Source of the DNA: Candidatus Cacconaster scatequi
Lineage (GTDB): Bacteria > Bacteroidota > Bacteroidia > Bacteroidales > UBA932
Assembly (NCBI GenBank): GCA_018065305.1
Contig: JAGHTO010000037.1
Span: forward strand, 1 to 47,792
DNA length: 47,792 nt
Direction: 5' to 3'
The notes below the pieces were generated by a model. The model was given only the letters and a program-made list of their open reading frames with translations, made no database searches and was not told the DNA's origin. Below, piece after piece: positions 23,958 through 34,372 of this stretch; position 1 is the stretch's first letter; each line of letters opens with the position of its first letter. A program made the position numbers and the translations under genes.

Positions 23958-25960
23958 GAGCGAATCTGAGAGCATTGGGCATATCGTACGTGATAGTCAT
24001 TATCCTGGCCATCGGTTCAGTGGCCAAGATAATCGACCTGCAGTTCGTGCACAAACCCACGGACAGAAGTCTCGTGAAGAAGACTCTCGACACTCTTGTC
24101 CTCGAATGCACAAGAGGCAGCATCATCGCTTCCGATGGCAGGTATCTGGCCTTCTCCATTCCCGAATATCGCCTTGCATTCGACCCCAGACAATCCGAAG
24201 ACACCCTTTTCAAGAACAACGTGGACGAGTTGTCCAAGTGCCTCGCCGATTTCTATAAGGACAAGAAAGCATCGGAATACAGAAGGATGCTGGTGGAAGC
24301 CAGAGCTGCGGGGAAGAGGTTCATGTATGTGAACAGGAGGCTTCTGACCTATCAGCAGATGAAGGAAGTGTCGCAGTTCCCCCTCTTCAAGGCAGGGCAG
24401 CGCCGGGGCGGAGTCCAGTTCGAGAAGGTGGACCACCGGACCTACCCTTACGGCAGACTCGGCTTCAGAACACTGGGATATCTCAAGGACAGGACCCAGA
24501 AGCCCAGCGTGGGAATTGAAGGATTCTGTGACAGCATCCTAAGAGGAAAGGACGGAATGCGGCCCACCCGACTCACCGAAGGCAACAACTGGATTGTGGA
24601 TTTGGAGCGTGAGACCATCCCGCCCGTCAACGGGACCGACGTCCAGATTACCATTGACGTCGATATGCAGGACATCGCCCAGACGGCCCTGATGAAGACT
24701 CTGAACAAGACCAACGAACTTCACGCCGGCACGGTAGTGCTTATGGAGGTGGCAACGGGTGAAATCAAGGCGATGGTGAATCTCGAAAAAGACGGCAAGG
24801 GCGGATTTGACGAGACTATGAATTATGCCATAGGCAGAAAGGGAGAGCCGGGATCCGTATTCAAGGCCGCCACTCTGACCTGTATGATTGAAGAGCACGG
24901 TCTCAGCATTGACGACGAGGTTCCCGCACGCGTCAACTGGACCTACGCCAAGCGTACTTTCTCGGACCATTATCTGGACAAATACGGGTCCACAATCACT
25001 GTAAGGAGAGGCTTTGAGATATCTTCCAACAACGTCTTCAGGATGCTGGCAGCAAGATATTACAGCGCAGACCCCGATCGGTTCATGGACTACCTTACCA
25101 ACACCCTCCACATCACCAAGGACTTCCCGTTCGAGCTGAAAGGATTCAACCGCGCCAACATCAAGTCGACGAAGAACAGGTCTTGGAGCCCCGCCGACCT
25201 GCCTCAAATCGGAATGGGATACACCGTCGAAATTACGCCGCTGCATACTTTGAATTTCTATAATGCGCTGGCCAACAACGGGGTGATGGTACGTCCCCAC
25301 CTGATCAGGAATTATCAGAAGGACGGGACCATCATACAGGAGTTTCCGCCCGAAGTCCTCGCGACCGTATGCAAGCCCGAAACGGCGGCGATGGTGAGAG
25401 AGGCGATGCGCGGGGTAGTTGAGCACGAAGGTGGAACGGGATACTGGGTGTTCAAGGGATGTCCCGTCAACGTGGCCGGGAAAACCGGCACGGCGCGTAT
25501 TGTGTTTCCGGGCACCGGGTCATACCAGGACCGCCAGGGAAGGAAAATGCACCAGGCCACCTTTGTGGGCATGTTTCCTTATGAAGCCCCGAAATACAGC
25601 ATGATTGCCGTGGTTTATTCCGAGCCCACCCTCAAGAACTTCTACGGAGCAACCTGGTGCGGTCCGGTATTCCGTGAAATAGCTGAACAGATCTACGCCT
25701 CGTCCACCAGCTGGTTCGACCCGATGGAGGAGAAGGCCGCACTTCAAATACCGGCAAAAGAGAGTTGCCTCGACAAAACGGAATGCGGGGCTCCCGATGT
25801 CCACGGACTGGGGCTCAAGGATGCCCTGGCCATTCTGGAGAAAGAGGGATACACCGTTCTATGCTCAGGGCATGGCAAGGTAACAAAACAGGCGATGAAG
25901 GACAGCACATCCAACACTATAATACTGACATTGAGCGAAAATGGGAATAAAGATTCTTAA
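23954..25960 (+). CDS. ftsI: peptidoglycan transpeptidase FtsI (PBP3) with PASTA domain
   Basis: The 668-residue class B penicillin-binding protein crosslinks septal peptidoglycan. It has one N-terminal membrane helix (SYVIVIILAIGSVAKIIDL), the pedestal domain, then the transpeptidase with the SxxK motif at Ser301-Lys304 (GSVFK), SSN at 357-359 and KTG at 510-512. A PASTA domain closes it (VHGLGLKDALAILEKEGYTV), as in many Bacteroidota FtsI/SpoVD-like proteins. Its end overlaps murE by 20 nt. Confidence 0.95.
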   Translation: MRANLRALGISYVIVIILAIGSVAKIIDLQFVHKPTDRSLVKKTLDTLVLECTRGSIIASDGRYLAFSIPEYRLAFDPRQSEDTLFKNNVDELSKCLADFYKDKKASEYRRMLVEARAAGKRFMYVNRRLLTYQQMKEVSQFPLFKAGQRRGGVQFEKVDHRTYPYGRLGFRTLGYLKDRTQKPSVGIEGFCDSILRGKDGMRPTRLTEGNNWIVDLERETIPPVNGTDVQITIDVDMQDIAQTALMKTLNKTNELHAGTVVLMEVATGEIKAMVNLEKDGKGGFDETMNYAIGRKGEPGSVFKAATLTCMIEEHGLSIDDEVPARVNWTYAKRTFSDHYLDKYGSTITVRRGFEISSNNVFRMLAARYYSADPDRFMDYLTNTLHITKDFPFELKGFNRANIKSTKNRSWSPADLPQIGMGYTVEITPLHTLNFYNALANNGVMVRPHLIRNYQKDGTIIQEFPPEVLATVCKPETAAMVREAMRGVVEHEGGTGYWVFKGCPVNVAGKTGTARIVFPGTGSYQDRQGRKMHQATFVGMFPYEAPKYSMIAVVYSEPTLKNFYGATWCGPVFREIAEQIYASSTSWFDPMEEKAALQIPAKESCLDKTECGAPDVHGLGLKDALAILEKEGYTVLCSGHGKVTKQAMKDSTSNTIILTLSENGNKDS

Positions 25961-27407
25961 CATACTCACAGGCATTGAGACAGTGGCCGTGAAAGGCTCT
26001 GTTGAAACGGAGATAACCGGAATAACCTTCGACTCCCGCAAATGTGTCCCCGGGACGCTGTTCGTTGCGGTTAAAGGCGTCGAAGCGGACGGTCACAAAT
26101 ACATCGGGACCGCGGTTCAGAATGGCGCCGTTGCAGTAATCTGCGAAGAAGAGCCGTCGCTACCCCTTCCCGACTCCTGCACGATTATCGTTGTCAACGA
26201 CAGCCACAGCACACTCGGACTGGCCGCCTCCAATTTTTACGGAAATCCTTCATCCAAACTCAATCTGGTGGGCATCACCGGGACCAACGGCAAGACCACT
26301 ACCGTCACGCTTCTCTACAATCTTTTCATGAGGCTGGGTTGGTGCTGCGGTCTGATTTCCACCATTGCCAATTACATAGGCACGGAGCGGAGAGAGGCCG
26401 ACCACACCACTCCTGACCCCGTAAGCCTCAACGGACTGCTCGCAGAAATGGTGAAAAAAGGTTGCGGGTACTGTTTTATGGAGGTGAGCTCACATTCAAT
26501 CGACCAACAGAGAATAGCCGGCCTGCAGTTTGCGGGCGGGATATTTTCCAATCTGACACACGATCATCTTGATTATCACAAGACATTCGAAGCATATCGC
26601 GACTGCAAGAAGAAGTTTTTCGACGACCTCCCGGAGGATGCCTTCGCCATCAGCAATATCGACGACCGGAACGGGAGCATAATGCTTCAGAACACCAGGG
26701 CGAGGAAGATAACCTGTTCCTGCCGGACACTGGCCGATTTCAATTGCAAGATAATAGAGGAGAGTATAGAGGGGATGGAGATTGAGTTGGACGGCAAGCG
26801 TCTGTGGAGCCGTTTCATCGGTGCTCACAACGCATATAACCTTCTGGCCGTGTATAGCGCGGCAGTGATGCTGGGAGTGGCGAAGGAGGATATTCTGGTC
26901 AATATGAGCGCACTCGGTCCCGTTTCGGGACGGCTTGAGTGTCTGCACGGAGGAAACGACATAACAGCGGTTGTGGACTATGCCCATACTCCGGATGCTC
27001 TCGAAAATGTCCTGAAGACTCTCCGTGACACCTGCCGGGAGAGGGAACTCATCTGCGTCTTCGGATGCGGGGGGAACCGTGACAAGACCAAACGTTCCGA
27101 AATGGGCGCAATCGCCGTCAAATATGCCGACCGCGTGGTAGTCACATCCGACAACCCCAGATTTGAGGAGCCGGAAGCCATAATTGCCGACATAAAGGCG
27201 GGCCTGGACACAAAGGGGCGCGCCAAAGCCATTTTCATCACGGACAGGAAGGAAGCCATCCGTACCGCAATAATGACGGCACCGGAAGGAGCCGTGATTC
27301 TCGTGGCGGGCAAGGGGCACGAAGATTATCAGATAATCGGAGGGAACAAGAGCCACTTCAGCGACAAGGAGGCAATTGATGAAACTTTTAAGGAAATAAA
27401 TCTGTAG
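25941..27407 (+). CDS. murE: UDP-MurNAc-tripeptide synthetase, meso-DAP type
   Basis: The 488-residue cytoplasmic ligase adds the third residue to UDP-MurNAc-L-Ala-D-Glu. ATP-binding motif GITGTNGKTTTVTLL is present. The amino-acid specificity motif is DNPR (404-407), which in MurE selects meso-diaminopimelate rather than lysine, so the cell wall should be DAP-type. The start lies within the last 20 nt of ftsI. mraY follows after 3 nt. Confidence 0.97.
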   Translation: MGIKILNILTGIETVAVKGSVETEITGITFDSRKCVPGTLFVAVKGVEADGHKYIGTAVQNGAVAVICEEEPSLPLPDSCTIIVVNDSHSTLGLAASNFYGNPSSKLNLVGITGTNGKTTTVTLLYNLFMRLGWCCGLISTIANYIGTERREADHTTPDPVSLNGLLAEMVKKGCGYCFMEVSSHSIDQQRIAGLQFAGGIFSNLTHDHLDYHKTFEAYRDCKKKFFDDLPEDAFAISNIDDRNGSIMLQNTRARKITCSCRTLADFNCKIIEESIEGMEIELDGKRLWSRFIGAHNAYNLLAVYSAAVMLGVAKEDILVNMSALGPVSGRLECLHGGNDITAVVDYAHTPDALENVLKTLRDTCRERELICVFGCGGNRDKTKRSEMGAIAVKYADRVVVTSDNPRFEEPEAIIADIKAGLDTKGRAKAIFITDRKEAIRTAIMTAPEGAVILVAGKGHEDYQIIGGNKSHFSDKEAIDETFKEINL

Positions 27408-27410
27408 AGT

Positions 27411-28601
27411 ATGCTGTACCATCTGTTCGAATACCTGAAAAGTTTGGGATATGACTTCCCCGGCATCGGCCTGATGCAATACATCAGCTTCCGAAGCCTG
27501 TGCTGCGCCGTCTTCGCCATATTGTCCGCCTGGCTGTTGGGCGACAAGACCATCAATTACCTGAGAAGGAGACAGATCGGCGAAACAGTACGGGATCTGG
27601 GGCTTGAAGGCGAATTGCAGAAAAAGGGAACCCCCACGATGGGCGGAGTGATAATCATTATTTCGATATTGATTCCCACACTGCTGTTCTGTGACCTCTC
27701 CAACACGAATATCATACTTCTCTCCGTCACGACAATATGGCTCGGATGTCTGGGCTTTGCTGATGACTATATCAAAGTTTTCAAAAAGAACAAAGACGGG
27801 CTCAGTCCGAAAGCAAAACTTGTAGCACAGCTGGCTCTCGGCCTTGCAGTCGGTCTCACCCTGTATCTGACCTCCGAACAGGGAATCAGTTACAGCCACA
27901 CTACAATACCTTTCTTCAAAGGCAACGAGTTTGACTACAAATGGCTGATTCCGGGAAGCGGACCGGTAGTCAGGGCAATGCAGGGAATCTTGTATGTACT
28001 GATTATCGCCTTCATAATCACCGCGTGCTCCAATGGAACCAATCTGGCCGACGGAATGGACGGTCTGACCACCGGAATAAGCGCGGTTGTCGGAGCGTCT
28101 CTCGGTATTCTGGCCTATCTGTCCGGTCATACCGGAATCGCAGAATATCTGAACATAATGCACCTGCCGGATGTCGGCGAGGTCACCGTATTCAGCGTTG
28201 CCTTCGTGGGAGCTCTGCTCGGCTTTCTCTGGTACAATTGTTTCCCCGCCCAGATTTTTATGGGCGACACGGGGAGCCTTGCCCTGGGCGGAATTATCGG
28301 AGTGATGGCGGTTCTCATCAGAAAAGAACTCCTACTGCCTGTTCTGTGCGGTATTTTCCTGGTGGAAAGTCTCTCCGTAATGGCCCAGAGAGTATATTTC
28401 AAATACACGAAGAAGAAGACTGGAACCGGTGTCAGAATTTTCAGGATGGCTCCCCTGCACCACCATTACCAGAAGGAAAATCCGGATGCGCTCCTGCAGC
28501 GTCCCAGAAAGATACAGCCGGAAAACAGAATCGTAGTGCGGTTCTGGATAATTTCCATACTACTTGCAGCATTCACAATCGTTACACTTAAAATCCGATG
28601 A
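27411..28601 (+). CDS. mraY: phospho-MurNAc-pentapeptide transferase
   Basis: The 396-residue integral membrane enzyme makes lipid I from UDP-MurNAc-pentapeptide and undecaprenyl phosphate. Visible active-site motifs are TPTMGG, LGFADDYIKV (Mg2+ aspartates), NGTNLADGMDGL and the cytoplasmic MAPLHHHYQ. About ten membrane helices are apparent. Slightly longer than E. coli MraY (360), as is usual in Bacteroidota, with an inserted loop near GNEFDYKWLIPGSGPV. The stop overlaps murD by four bases. Confidence 0.97.
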   Translation: MLYHLFEYLKSLGYDFPGIGLMQYISFRSLCCAVFAILSAWLLGDKTINYLRRRQIGETVRDLGLEGELQKKGTPTMGGVIIIISILIPTLLFCDLSNTNIILLSVTTIWLGCLGFADDYIKVFKKNKDGLSPKAKLVAQLALGLAVGLTLYLTSEQGISYSHTTIPFFKGNEFDYKWLIPGSGPVVRAMQGILYVLIIAFIITACSNGTNLADGMDGLTTGISAVVGASLGILAYLSGHTGIAEYLNIMHLPDVGEVTVFSVAFVGALLGFLWYNCFPAQIFMGDTGSLALGGIIGVMAVLIRKELLLPVLCGIFLVESLSVMAQRVYFKYTKKKTGTGVRIFRMAPLHHHYQKENPDALLQRPRKIQPENRIVVRFWIISILLAAFTIVTLKIR

Positions 28602-29929
28602 GCAAAAGAGTTGTCATACTTGGAGGTGGAGAAAGCGGCGTAGGGGCCGCAGTCCTCTCGAAAGTCAAGGGATTCGAGACGTTCCTTACAGATAGCGGAC
28701 ATCTGAAGGATGAACACAGGAACACCCTCAACGAATGGAAAATACCGTTCGAAGAGGGCGGACACAGCGAGGAACTGGTCCTGAATGCCGACCTTGTCAT
28801 CAAAAGTCCCGGAATCCCGGAGACCGCTCCCCTTGTCAAAGCACTGCACGACAGGGATATTCCAGTCATATCAGAAATCGAGTTCGCGGGGTACTATGAC
28901 ACCGCCAAGAAAATCTGCATCACCGGAAGCAACGGCAAGACCACAACCACCTCCCTCGTATATTATCTTCTGAAGAATGCGGGGTTGAACGTGGGACTCG
29001 GAGGCAACATCGGACAGAGTTACGCCTATCAGGTCGCAACCAGCAACCACGACATATACGTTCTGGAGCTGAGCAGTTTCCAGTTGGACGGAATGTACGA
29101 CTTCAAGGCTGACATCGCGGTGCTGATGAACATCACTCCGGACCATCTTGACCGTTATGACCACTGCTTCCAGAACTACATAAACGCGAAGTTCAGGATT
29201 ACCCGCAATATGAATCCTGACGACTGCTTCATCTTCTGCTCCGACGACGAAGTCACGATAGGGGAACTCCAGAAAATCGTGGTGAAGGCAAAAATGCTTC
29301 CCTTCAGTCAGGAGGGCAAGGTTTCCGACGGCGCTTACGTCGAAGACGGGGTGATGCACGTTTCCTACGAAGGGGAATGTTTCGATATGCTTGTAAGCGA
29401 TCTGGCAATCAAGGGCCGCCACAATGTATACAACTCGATGGCGGCGGCCATTGCCGGAAAGGTGATGAACGTTTCCAACGAATCCATCCGCCAGAGCCTC
29501 ACCACCTTCAAGGGAGTGGAGCACCGTATGGAGAAGGTTCTCTCCGTCGGCGGCGTTCTGTATATCAATGACTCTAAGGCGACCAACGTCAATTCGACCT
29601 GGTATGCTCTCGAAAGTATGACCTCCCCCACCATCCTTATTCTCGGAGGCACTGACAAAGGCAACGATTACCAACCGATAGCGGATCTGGTCAAGGAAAA
29701 GGTCAAGGCAATAGTATGCCTTGGAAAGGACAACCGCAAGATCATTGATTTCTTCGGGGACAAAGTCGTCGCCGAGACCGGAAGCGCAGCCGAATGCGTC
29801 GCCAAGTGCGCCGAACTGGCCAGCGAAGGGGACACCGTGCTTCTCAGCCCCTGCTGCGCATCATTTGACCTTTTCAAGAACTACGAGGACAGGGGAAGAC
29901 AATTCAAGGAGGCTGTAAGAAAGCTATAA
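28598..29929 (+). CDS. murD: UDP-MurNAc-L-alanine--D-glutamate ligase
   Basis: This 443-residue Mur ligase adds D-glutamate to UDP-MurNAc-L-alanine. It shows the N-terminal dinucleotide-like fold VVILGGGESGVGAA, the ATP motif CITGSNGKTTTTSLVY, the central FKGVEHRMEKV and YINDSKATN, and the C-terminal LLSPCCASFDLFKNYEDRG that is diagnostic of MurD. The start overlaps the mraY stop (ATGA). Confidence 0.97.
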   Translation: MSKRVVILGGGESGVGAAVLSKVKGFETFLTDSGHLKDEHRNTLNEWKIPFEEGGHSEELVLNADLVIKSPGIPETAPLVKALHDRDIPVISEIEFAGYYDTAKKICITGSNGKTTTTSLVYYLLKNAGLNVGLGGNIGQSYAYQVATSNHDIYVLELSSFQLDGMYDFKADIAVLMNITPDHLDRYDHCFQNYINAKFRITRNMNPDDCFIFCSDDEVTIGELQKIVVKAKMLPFSQEGKVSDGAYVEDGVMHVSYEGECFDMLVSDLAIKGRHNVYNSMAAAIAGKVMNVSNESIRQSLTTFKGVEHRMEKVLSVGGVLYINDSKATNVNSTWYALESMTSPTILILGGTDKGNDYQPIADLVKEKVKAIVCLGKDNRKIIDFFGDKVVAETGSAAECVAKCAELASEGDTVLLSPCCASFDLFKNYEDRGRQFKEAVRKL

Positions 29930-29938
29930 CTAAACGCT

Positions 29939-31186
29939 ATGGGAGCATTCAGCATAAAGGGAGACAAGGTAATCTGGATGACAGTCGTGATGTTCGCGCT
30001 GTTCTCCGTTGTCGCCGTCTTTTCGTCAAGCAGTTTTCTTGCCAGTTCCCAGGGCACGTCGAAACTTGTCATATTCCTGGAACAGATAAAATCCGTCCTT
30101 CTCGGGATGTGCGCCCTGTTCGTATGCTACCTCATTCCGATGAGATGGTACAGAAATCTGGCCTTCATCTATTTCGGAATCTGCGTCGCAATGTTGCTGA
30201 TGCTCTATATCCCTCCTTTTCAGGCAAGAATCAACGGGGCAGTCAGGGGAATCAAGATTGCCTCCCATACAATCCAGCCCTTTGAGTTTGCGAAAGTCGG
30301 AATGGTGCTCTACCTCGCCCGCGCCATCGAGAAATGGGAAGACAGCCTTGACACCTACAAGGATTTCTTTCTCAAGATTGCCCTCCCCATATTCGCCGTA
30401 TGCGGCCTGATTGTTTCGAACAGTGTGTCCTCCACCCTTCTGGTGGGAGGCATCAGTATGCTGGTGCTCATATTTATGGAAATCAGATGGAAATATATCT
30501 TTGCGATGATGGGAGTGATTCTGGTGGCGGCGGGTTTGATGTATGTGGTCTACACGGCGGCCTTCAAGGGCAACAAAGAGAGGCTCGAAACTCCCGCCGG
30601 CAAGATTTTCAATCGTTTCGGCACTGTGGAAAACCGATTCGCCAGCTTCAAGACCGACGAGAAGGAAGAGGTTGACAGAGAGAGCAAGAGGCAGAGCGAG
30701 AACGCGATGATAGCCATTTCCGAAGGAGGCCTTTTCGGCAAGGGACCCGGCAACAGCACACAGAGATATTCGCTTTCAATGGCATTCTCGGATTTCATCT
30801 TCGCATTCATAGTGGAAGAATACGGACTTGCGGGAGGGAGCCTGATCATCGCGCTATATATAGTTCTGCTGTTCCGATGCATACGGCTTACGACACGGTG
30901 CAGGACGAGTTTCTCGTCAGCGCTGGTGACAGGCCTTGCATATATGATAATCATACAGGCATTCATCCATATACTGGTCAATGTCAGGCTGATTCCGATA
31001 ACCGGCCAGACACTTCCCCTCATCAGCCACGGAGGCACTGCCTATCTGGCAATGAGCGGAGCCGTGGGGATAATTCTCTCTGTAAACAAACAGCTCGACA
31101 AGCAGGATATGATGGAGGCAGCACGATTGAATGTAGAAAACCAACAGATAGGAAACAATGAAATCAAACCCGAAGATAATAATTAG
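29939..31186 (+). CDS. ftsW: septal peptidoglycan glycosyltransferase FtsW
   Basis: The 415-residue SEDS-family polymerase has about ten membrane helices. Signature pieces are GAVRGI, the segment IQPFEFAKVGMVLYLAR, GLFGKGPGNSTQRYSLSMAFSDFIFAFIVEE split across two loops, and the C-terminal PITGQTLPLISHGGTA. In the cell it polymerises glycan with FtsI as transpeptidase partner. murG begins inside its last 29 nt. FtsW rather than RodA is chosen because of its dcw position. Confidence 0.95.
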   Translation: MGAFSIKGDKVIWMTVVMFALFSVVAVFSSSSFLASSQGTSKLVIFLEQIKSVLLGMCALFVCYLIPMRWYRNLAFIYFGICVAMLLMLYIPPFQARINGAVRGIKIASHTIQPFEFAKVGMVLYLARAIEKWEDSLDTYKDFFLKIALPIFAVCGLIVSNSVSSTLLVGGISMLVLIFMEIRWKYIFAMMGVILVAAGLMYVVYTAAFKGNKERLETPAGKIFNRFGTVENRFASFKTDEKEEVDRESKRQSENAMIAISEGGLFGKGPGNSTQRYSLSMAFSDFIFAFIVEEYGLAGGSLIIALYIVLLFRCIRLTTRCRTSFSSALVTGLAYMIIIQAFIHILVNVRLIPITGQTLPLISHGGTAYLAMSGAVGIILSVNKQLDKQDMMEAARLNVENQQIGNNEIKPEDNN

Positions 31187-32267
31187 CGGAGGCGGTACCG
31201 GAGGGCATATTTTCCCGGCAATATCGATAGCCGCTTCCATCCGGAAGGCGTGCCCCGACGCAGAACTGCTGTTCGTGGGGGCAGCCGGAAAAATGGAGAT
31301 GGAGAAGGTTCCGGCAGCCGGTTACAAGATAATCGGACTTCCCGTTGCGGGGCTCAGGAGAAGTCTGAGTCCGAGCAATCTGCTGTTGCCGTTCAAAGTG
31401 CTTTCAAGCCTGCGCAAGGCGAGGAAAATCATCAGGGATTTCAAACCCGATGTGGCGGTAGGCGTGGGCGGATATGCAAGCGCCCCTCTCCTATGGGCAG
31501 CCTCTTCAATGGGAATCCCCTGTCTGATACAGGAACAGAATTCATACGCAGGGCTTACCAACAGAATTCTTTCCAGACGGGCGAAACGGATCTGCACCGC
31601 TTACGAAGGTATGGAAAAGTTCTTCCCGGAGCAGAAGATAATCCTGACAGGCAATCCCATCCGTGGTGAAATCGGGAAGACAACTCCGGAGAGCAGGAAG
31701 GAGGGTCGTGAATTCTACGGCCTGGACACGGAAAAAGAGACTGTATTCGTAGTCGGAGGCAGTCTTGGTTGCCGAACGCTTAACGAAGTGATGAAAACCT
31801 TCATAGAGAATGGCGGCGACAGGAAACCTTTTCAGGTAATCTGGCAATGCGGCAAAATCTACAAGGAGGAGATTGACAGGTTCCTTGCCTGTCACAAGGC
31901 ATCCAATGTTTTCTGCACGGATTTCATAAAGAGAATGGATCTGGCCTACGCCGCATCTGACATTGTCGTCTCCAGAGCGGGAGCAGGAACAATTTCCGAA
32001 CTTTGCTGTGCGGGAAAAGCGACAATTTTCGTACCTTCACCAATGGTTGCTGAAGATCACCAGACCCATAACGCGATGGCGCTGGTGAAGAAGGATGCAG
32101 CCGTAATGGTCAGGGACGCCGAGGCCCGGGAAAAATTGATGGAAGCCGTTGAAAATCTGGTCTCGGACGGAGAAAAGATAGCGTCGCTCGAACGCAACAT
32201 ACTCGGTCTCGCAAAAGCGGACGCCGCAGAAAGAATAGCAGATGAAGTAATCAAACTCATAAAATGA
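31158..32267 (+). CDS. murG: UDP-GlcNAc--lipid I N-acetylglucosaminyltransferase
   Basis: The 369-residue peripheral membrane GT-B enzyme makes lipid II. The N-terminal loop IISGGGTGGHIFPAISIA, the second Gly-rich loop VVGGSLGCRTLNEV, and the donor-binding region VVSRAGAGTISELCCAGKA followed by FVPSPMVAEDHQTHNA are all standard MurG. It overlaps ftsW by 29 nt and murC by four. Confidence 0.97.
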   Translation: MKSNPKIIISGGGTGGHIFPAISIAASIRKACPDAELLFVGAAGKMEMEKVPAAGYKIIGLPVAGLRRSLSPSNLLLPFKVLSSLRKARKIIRDFKPDVAVGVGGYASAPLLWAASSMGIPCLIQEQNSYAGLTNRILSRRAKRICTAYEGMEKFFPEQKIILTGNPIRGEIGKTTPESRKEGREFYGLDTEKETVFVVGGSLGCRTLNEVMKTFIENGGDRKPFQVIWQCGKIYKEEIDRFLACHKASNVFCTDFIKRMDLAYAASDIVVSRAGAGTISELCCAGKATIFVPSPMVAEDHQTHNAMALVKKDAAVMVRDAEAREKLMEAVENLVSDGEKIASLERNILGLAKADAAERIADEVIKLIK

Positions 32268-33625
32268 TGGATTTAAAGAATGTTTATCTGATTGGAATCG
32301 GGGGAATCGGGATGAGCGCCCTCGCACGATATTTCAACAACAAGGGACTCCACGTGTCGGGTTATGACCGTACGCCATCCACCCTGACAAGGAAGCTCGA
32401 AGCAGAAGGCATCAGAATCCACTACGAAAGCAATATCTCGGAGATTCCGCAGGACATTCCCGGGACACTGGTGATTTACACGCCGGCCATTCCGGAAAAT
32501 TTCGAGGAGATGGCTTATATCAAGGGGCAGGGGTACCGCTATTGCAAACGTTCACGCGCACTCGGGGAAATTGCCCGCGGACAGGAGTGTCTGGCTGTTT
32601 CCGGCACACACGGCAAGACAACCACCAGCACACTGCTTGCGCATATTCTTACACAAAGCGGAGAAGGGTGCAATGCATTTCTGGGAGGTATCTCCAAAAA
32701 CTATGAGAGCAACCTGCTTCTGAGCAGAAGCTCCGTGCTTGTCGCCGAAGCCGATGAATTCGACAGGTCGTTCCTTCAGCTGTTCCCGAAACTGGCGCTG
32801 GTAACGGCAACGGATGCGGACCATCTCGACATATATGACAACCACCAGCAGGTTATCGAAGCATTCAGCACATTCGCTTCACAGGTTGACGGGTCGGGAG
32901 CTTTGGTCATCAAGCAAGGTATAAAATTAAATCTGGCCAACGTGGAAGCCAGAATCTACCGTTATTCTTACGACTCGCCCTGTGATTTCTACGCATCGGA
33001 CATAACCCCCATTGAAGGAGGCCGGTTTGAATTTACAATCAATCATCCGGCAGGCAGAATCGAACATTGCACCGTAGGCATCCCCGGATGGGTGAATGTG
33101 GAGAACGCGGTTGGAGCAAGCGCACTGGCTCTTCTGCATGGTGTCGCTCCGGTCAGAATAAGAGAAGCGCTTGCCTCTTTCAAAGGGGTTTGCAGAAGAT
33201 TCGACATCAGGGTGAATGAAGGAGGCGCGGCATACGTGGATGACTATGCGCACCACCCGGCGGAACTTGCCGCTTCCATCAGCTCCATACGCAATATCTT
33301 CCCGGGCAGGAAGATATGCGGCATCTTCCAGCCGCACCTGTACACCAGAACCAGGGATTTTGCCGATGAATTCGCGGAGTCGCTGAGCAAACTGGACGTA
33401 CTGGGTCTTCTTCCAATTTATCCGGCAAGGGAAGAGCCGATTGAAGGGGTAACGTCGGAAATGATTTACAAGAAAGTGACCATCGGGGATAAACATCTCA
33501 TACAAAAAGAGGAAATAACCGACTTTGTGCACAAACATCGCGACTGTTGCATAGTCACGCTTGGTGCAGGTGACATAGACAGATTTGTCGGGCCGATTGA
33601 AGAATGCTTAAAAGAACTATCATAA
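32264..33625 (+). CDS. murC: UDP-N-acetylmuramate--L-alanine ligase
   Basis: The 453-residue ligase adds L-alanine to UDP-MurNAc. It has YLIGIGGIGMSALARYF at the N-terminus, the ATP motif AVSGTHGKTTTSTLL, EADEFDRSFL, and the C-terminal DDYAHHPAELAASI. Two ATGs stand in tandem at 32264 and 32267; the first overlaps the murG stop. Its last 22 nt overlap ftsQ. Confidence 0.97.
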   Translation: MMDLKNVYLIGIGGIGMSALARYFNNKGLHVSGYDRTPSTLTRKLEAEGIRIHYESNISEIPQDIPGTLVIYTPAIPENFEEMAYIKGQGYRYCKRSRALGEIARGQECLAVSGTHGKTTTSTLLAHILTQSGEGCNAFLGGISKNYESNLLLSRSSVLVAEADEFDRSFLQLFPKLALVTATDADHLDIYDNHQQVIEAFSTFASQVDGSGALVIKQGIKLNLANVEARIYRYSYDSPCDFYASDITPIEGGRFEFTINHPAGRIEHCTVGIPGWVNVENAVGASALALLHGVAPVRIREALASFKGVCRRFDIRVNEGGAAYVDDYAHHPAELAASISSIRNIFPGRKICGIFQPHLYTRTRDFADEFAESLSKLDVLGLLPIYPAREEPIEGVTSEMIYKKVTIGDKHLIQKEEITDFVHKHRDCCIVTLGAGDIDRFVGPIEECLKELS

Positions 33626-34371
33626 CATCCGTCCTCTGCGCAATTGCAACCGGTCTGCTGGGCTCATATTTTTATTTTGTCGGCAGGCTTGCTTCGGAGC
33701 GCTCCGCGCAGGAGTTCTGCCGCGGCATAAAGGTCGTCGTGCTCGATTCACTGGACAACTCGCTCATAAGCGCAGCTGAAGTGAAGGAGAGGCTGGAAGG
33801 TTGGGATTTCTCCGGCAGGTGTGACGATATAGATTTATACAAAATTGAAATGGCCGTCCGCTCTTTCGGAGAAGTGGCGGACGCAGAAGTGTTCAGAAGA
33901 GACAGGAATCATATCGAAATAGATCTTGCGCAGAGAACGCCGACAGTCCGGTTCATAAAGAATGGGACAAGTCACTATGCCGACTGCAACGGTTATCTCT
34001 TCCCCGTATATCATTTCACGGAGGTCCCTGTCGTTACGGGGTTTCTGCCCTTTGATGCGGACCCGTCATACAAGGGACTTCTTACCGGAGAAAAGCGCGA
34101 TTGGATGAACGGCATTCTTTCTCTGACCGAATTCCTTTCCGGCAATGAATATTGGAGATCCGTGACACAGCAGATTGACATTGCCGAAAACGGTGACATT
34201 CTCCTGTATTTAAAATCCGGCAGTGAAATTGTAATTTTCGGGGAAGCCACCGACATAGAGGACAAATTCAGAAAATTGGAGGCATATTACCGCAACATCG
34301 TACCTTCCGGTACAGGCAGAAAGTACTCAAGCGTGAATCTGAAAATCGACAATCAAATAATATGTAAATAA
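33604..34371 (+). CDS. ftsQ: cell division protein FtsQ/DivIB-like
   Basis: The 255-residue protein has a short cytoplasmic start, one membrane helix (IITSVLCAIATGLLGSYFYF), a POTRA-like region (VVVLDSLDNSLISAAEVKERL) and a beta-rich periplasmic domain. Position between murC and ftsA together with topology supports FtsQ, a scaffold linking FtsL and its partners in the divisome. Sequence signatures of the family are weak. It overlaps murC by 22 nt and ftsA follows after 1 nt. Confidence 0.88.
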   Translation: MLKRTIITSVLCAIATGLLGSYFYFVGRLASERSAQEFCRGIKVVVLDSLDNSLISAAEVKERLEGWDFSGRCDDIDLYKIEMAVRSFGEVADAEVFRRDRNHIEIDLAQRTPTVRFIKNGTSHYADCNGYLFPVYHFTEVPVVTGFLPFDADPSYKGLLTGEKRDWMNGILSLTEFLSGNEYWRSVTQQIDIAENGDILLYLKSGSEIVIFGEATDIEDKFRKLEAYYRNIVPSGTGRKYSSVNLKIDNQIICK

Positions 34372-34372
34372 T

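Noticed and set aside
26496-28163. Long open frame of about 555 codons antisense to murE and mraY
   Set aside because: It runs opposite two clearly conserved genes, has no recognisable domain, and its composition is the complement of codon bias on the other strand.
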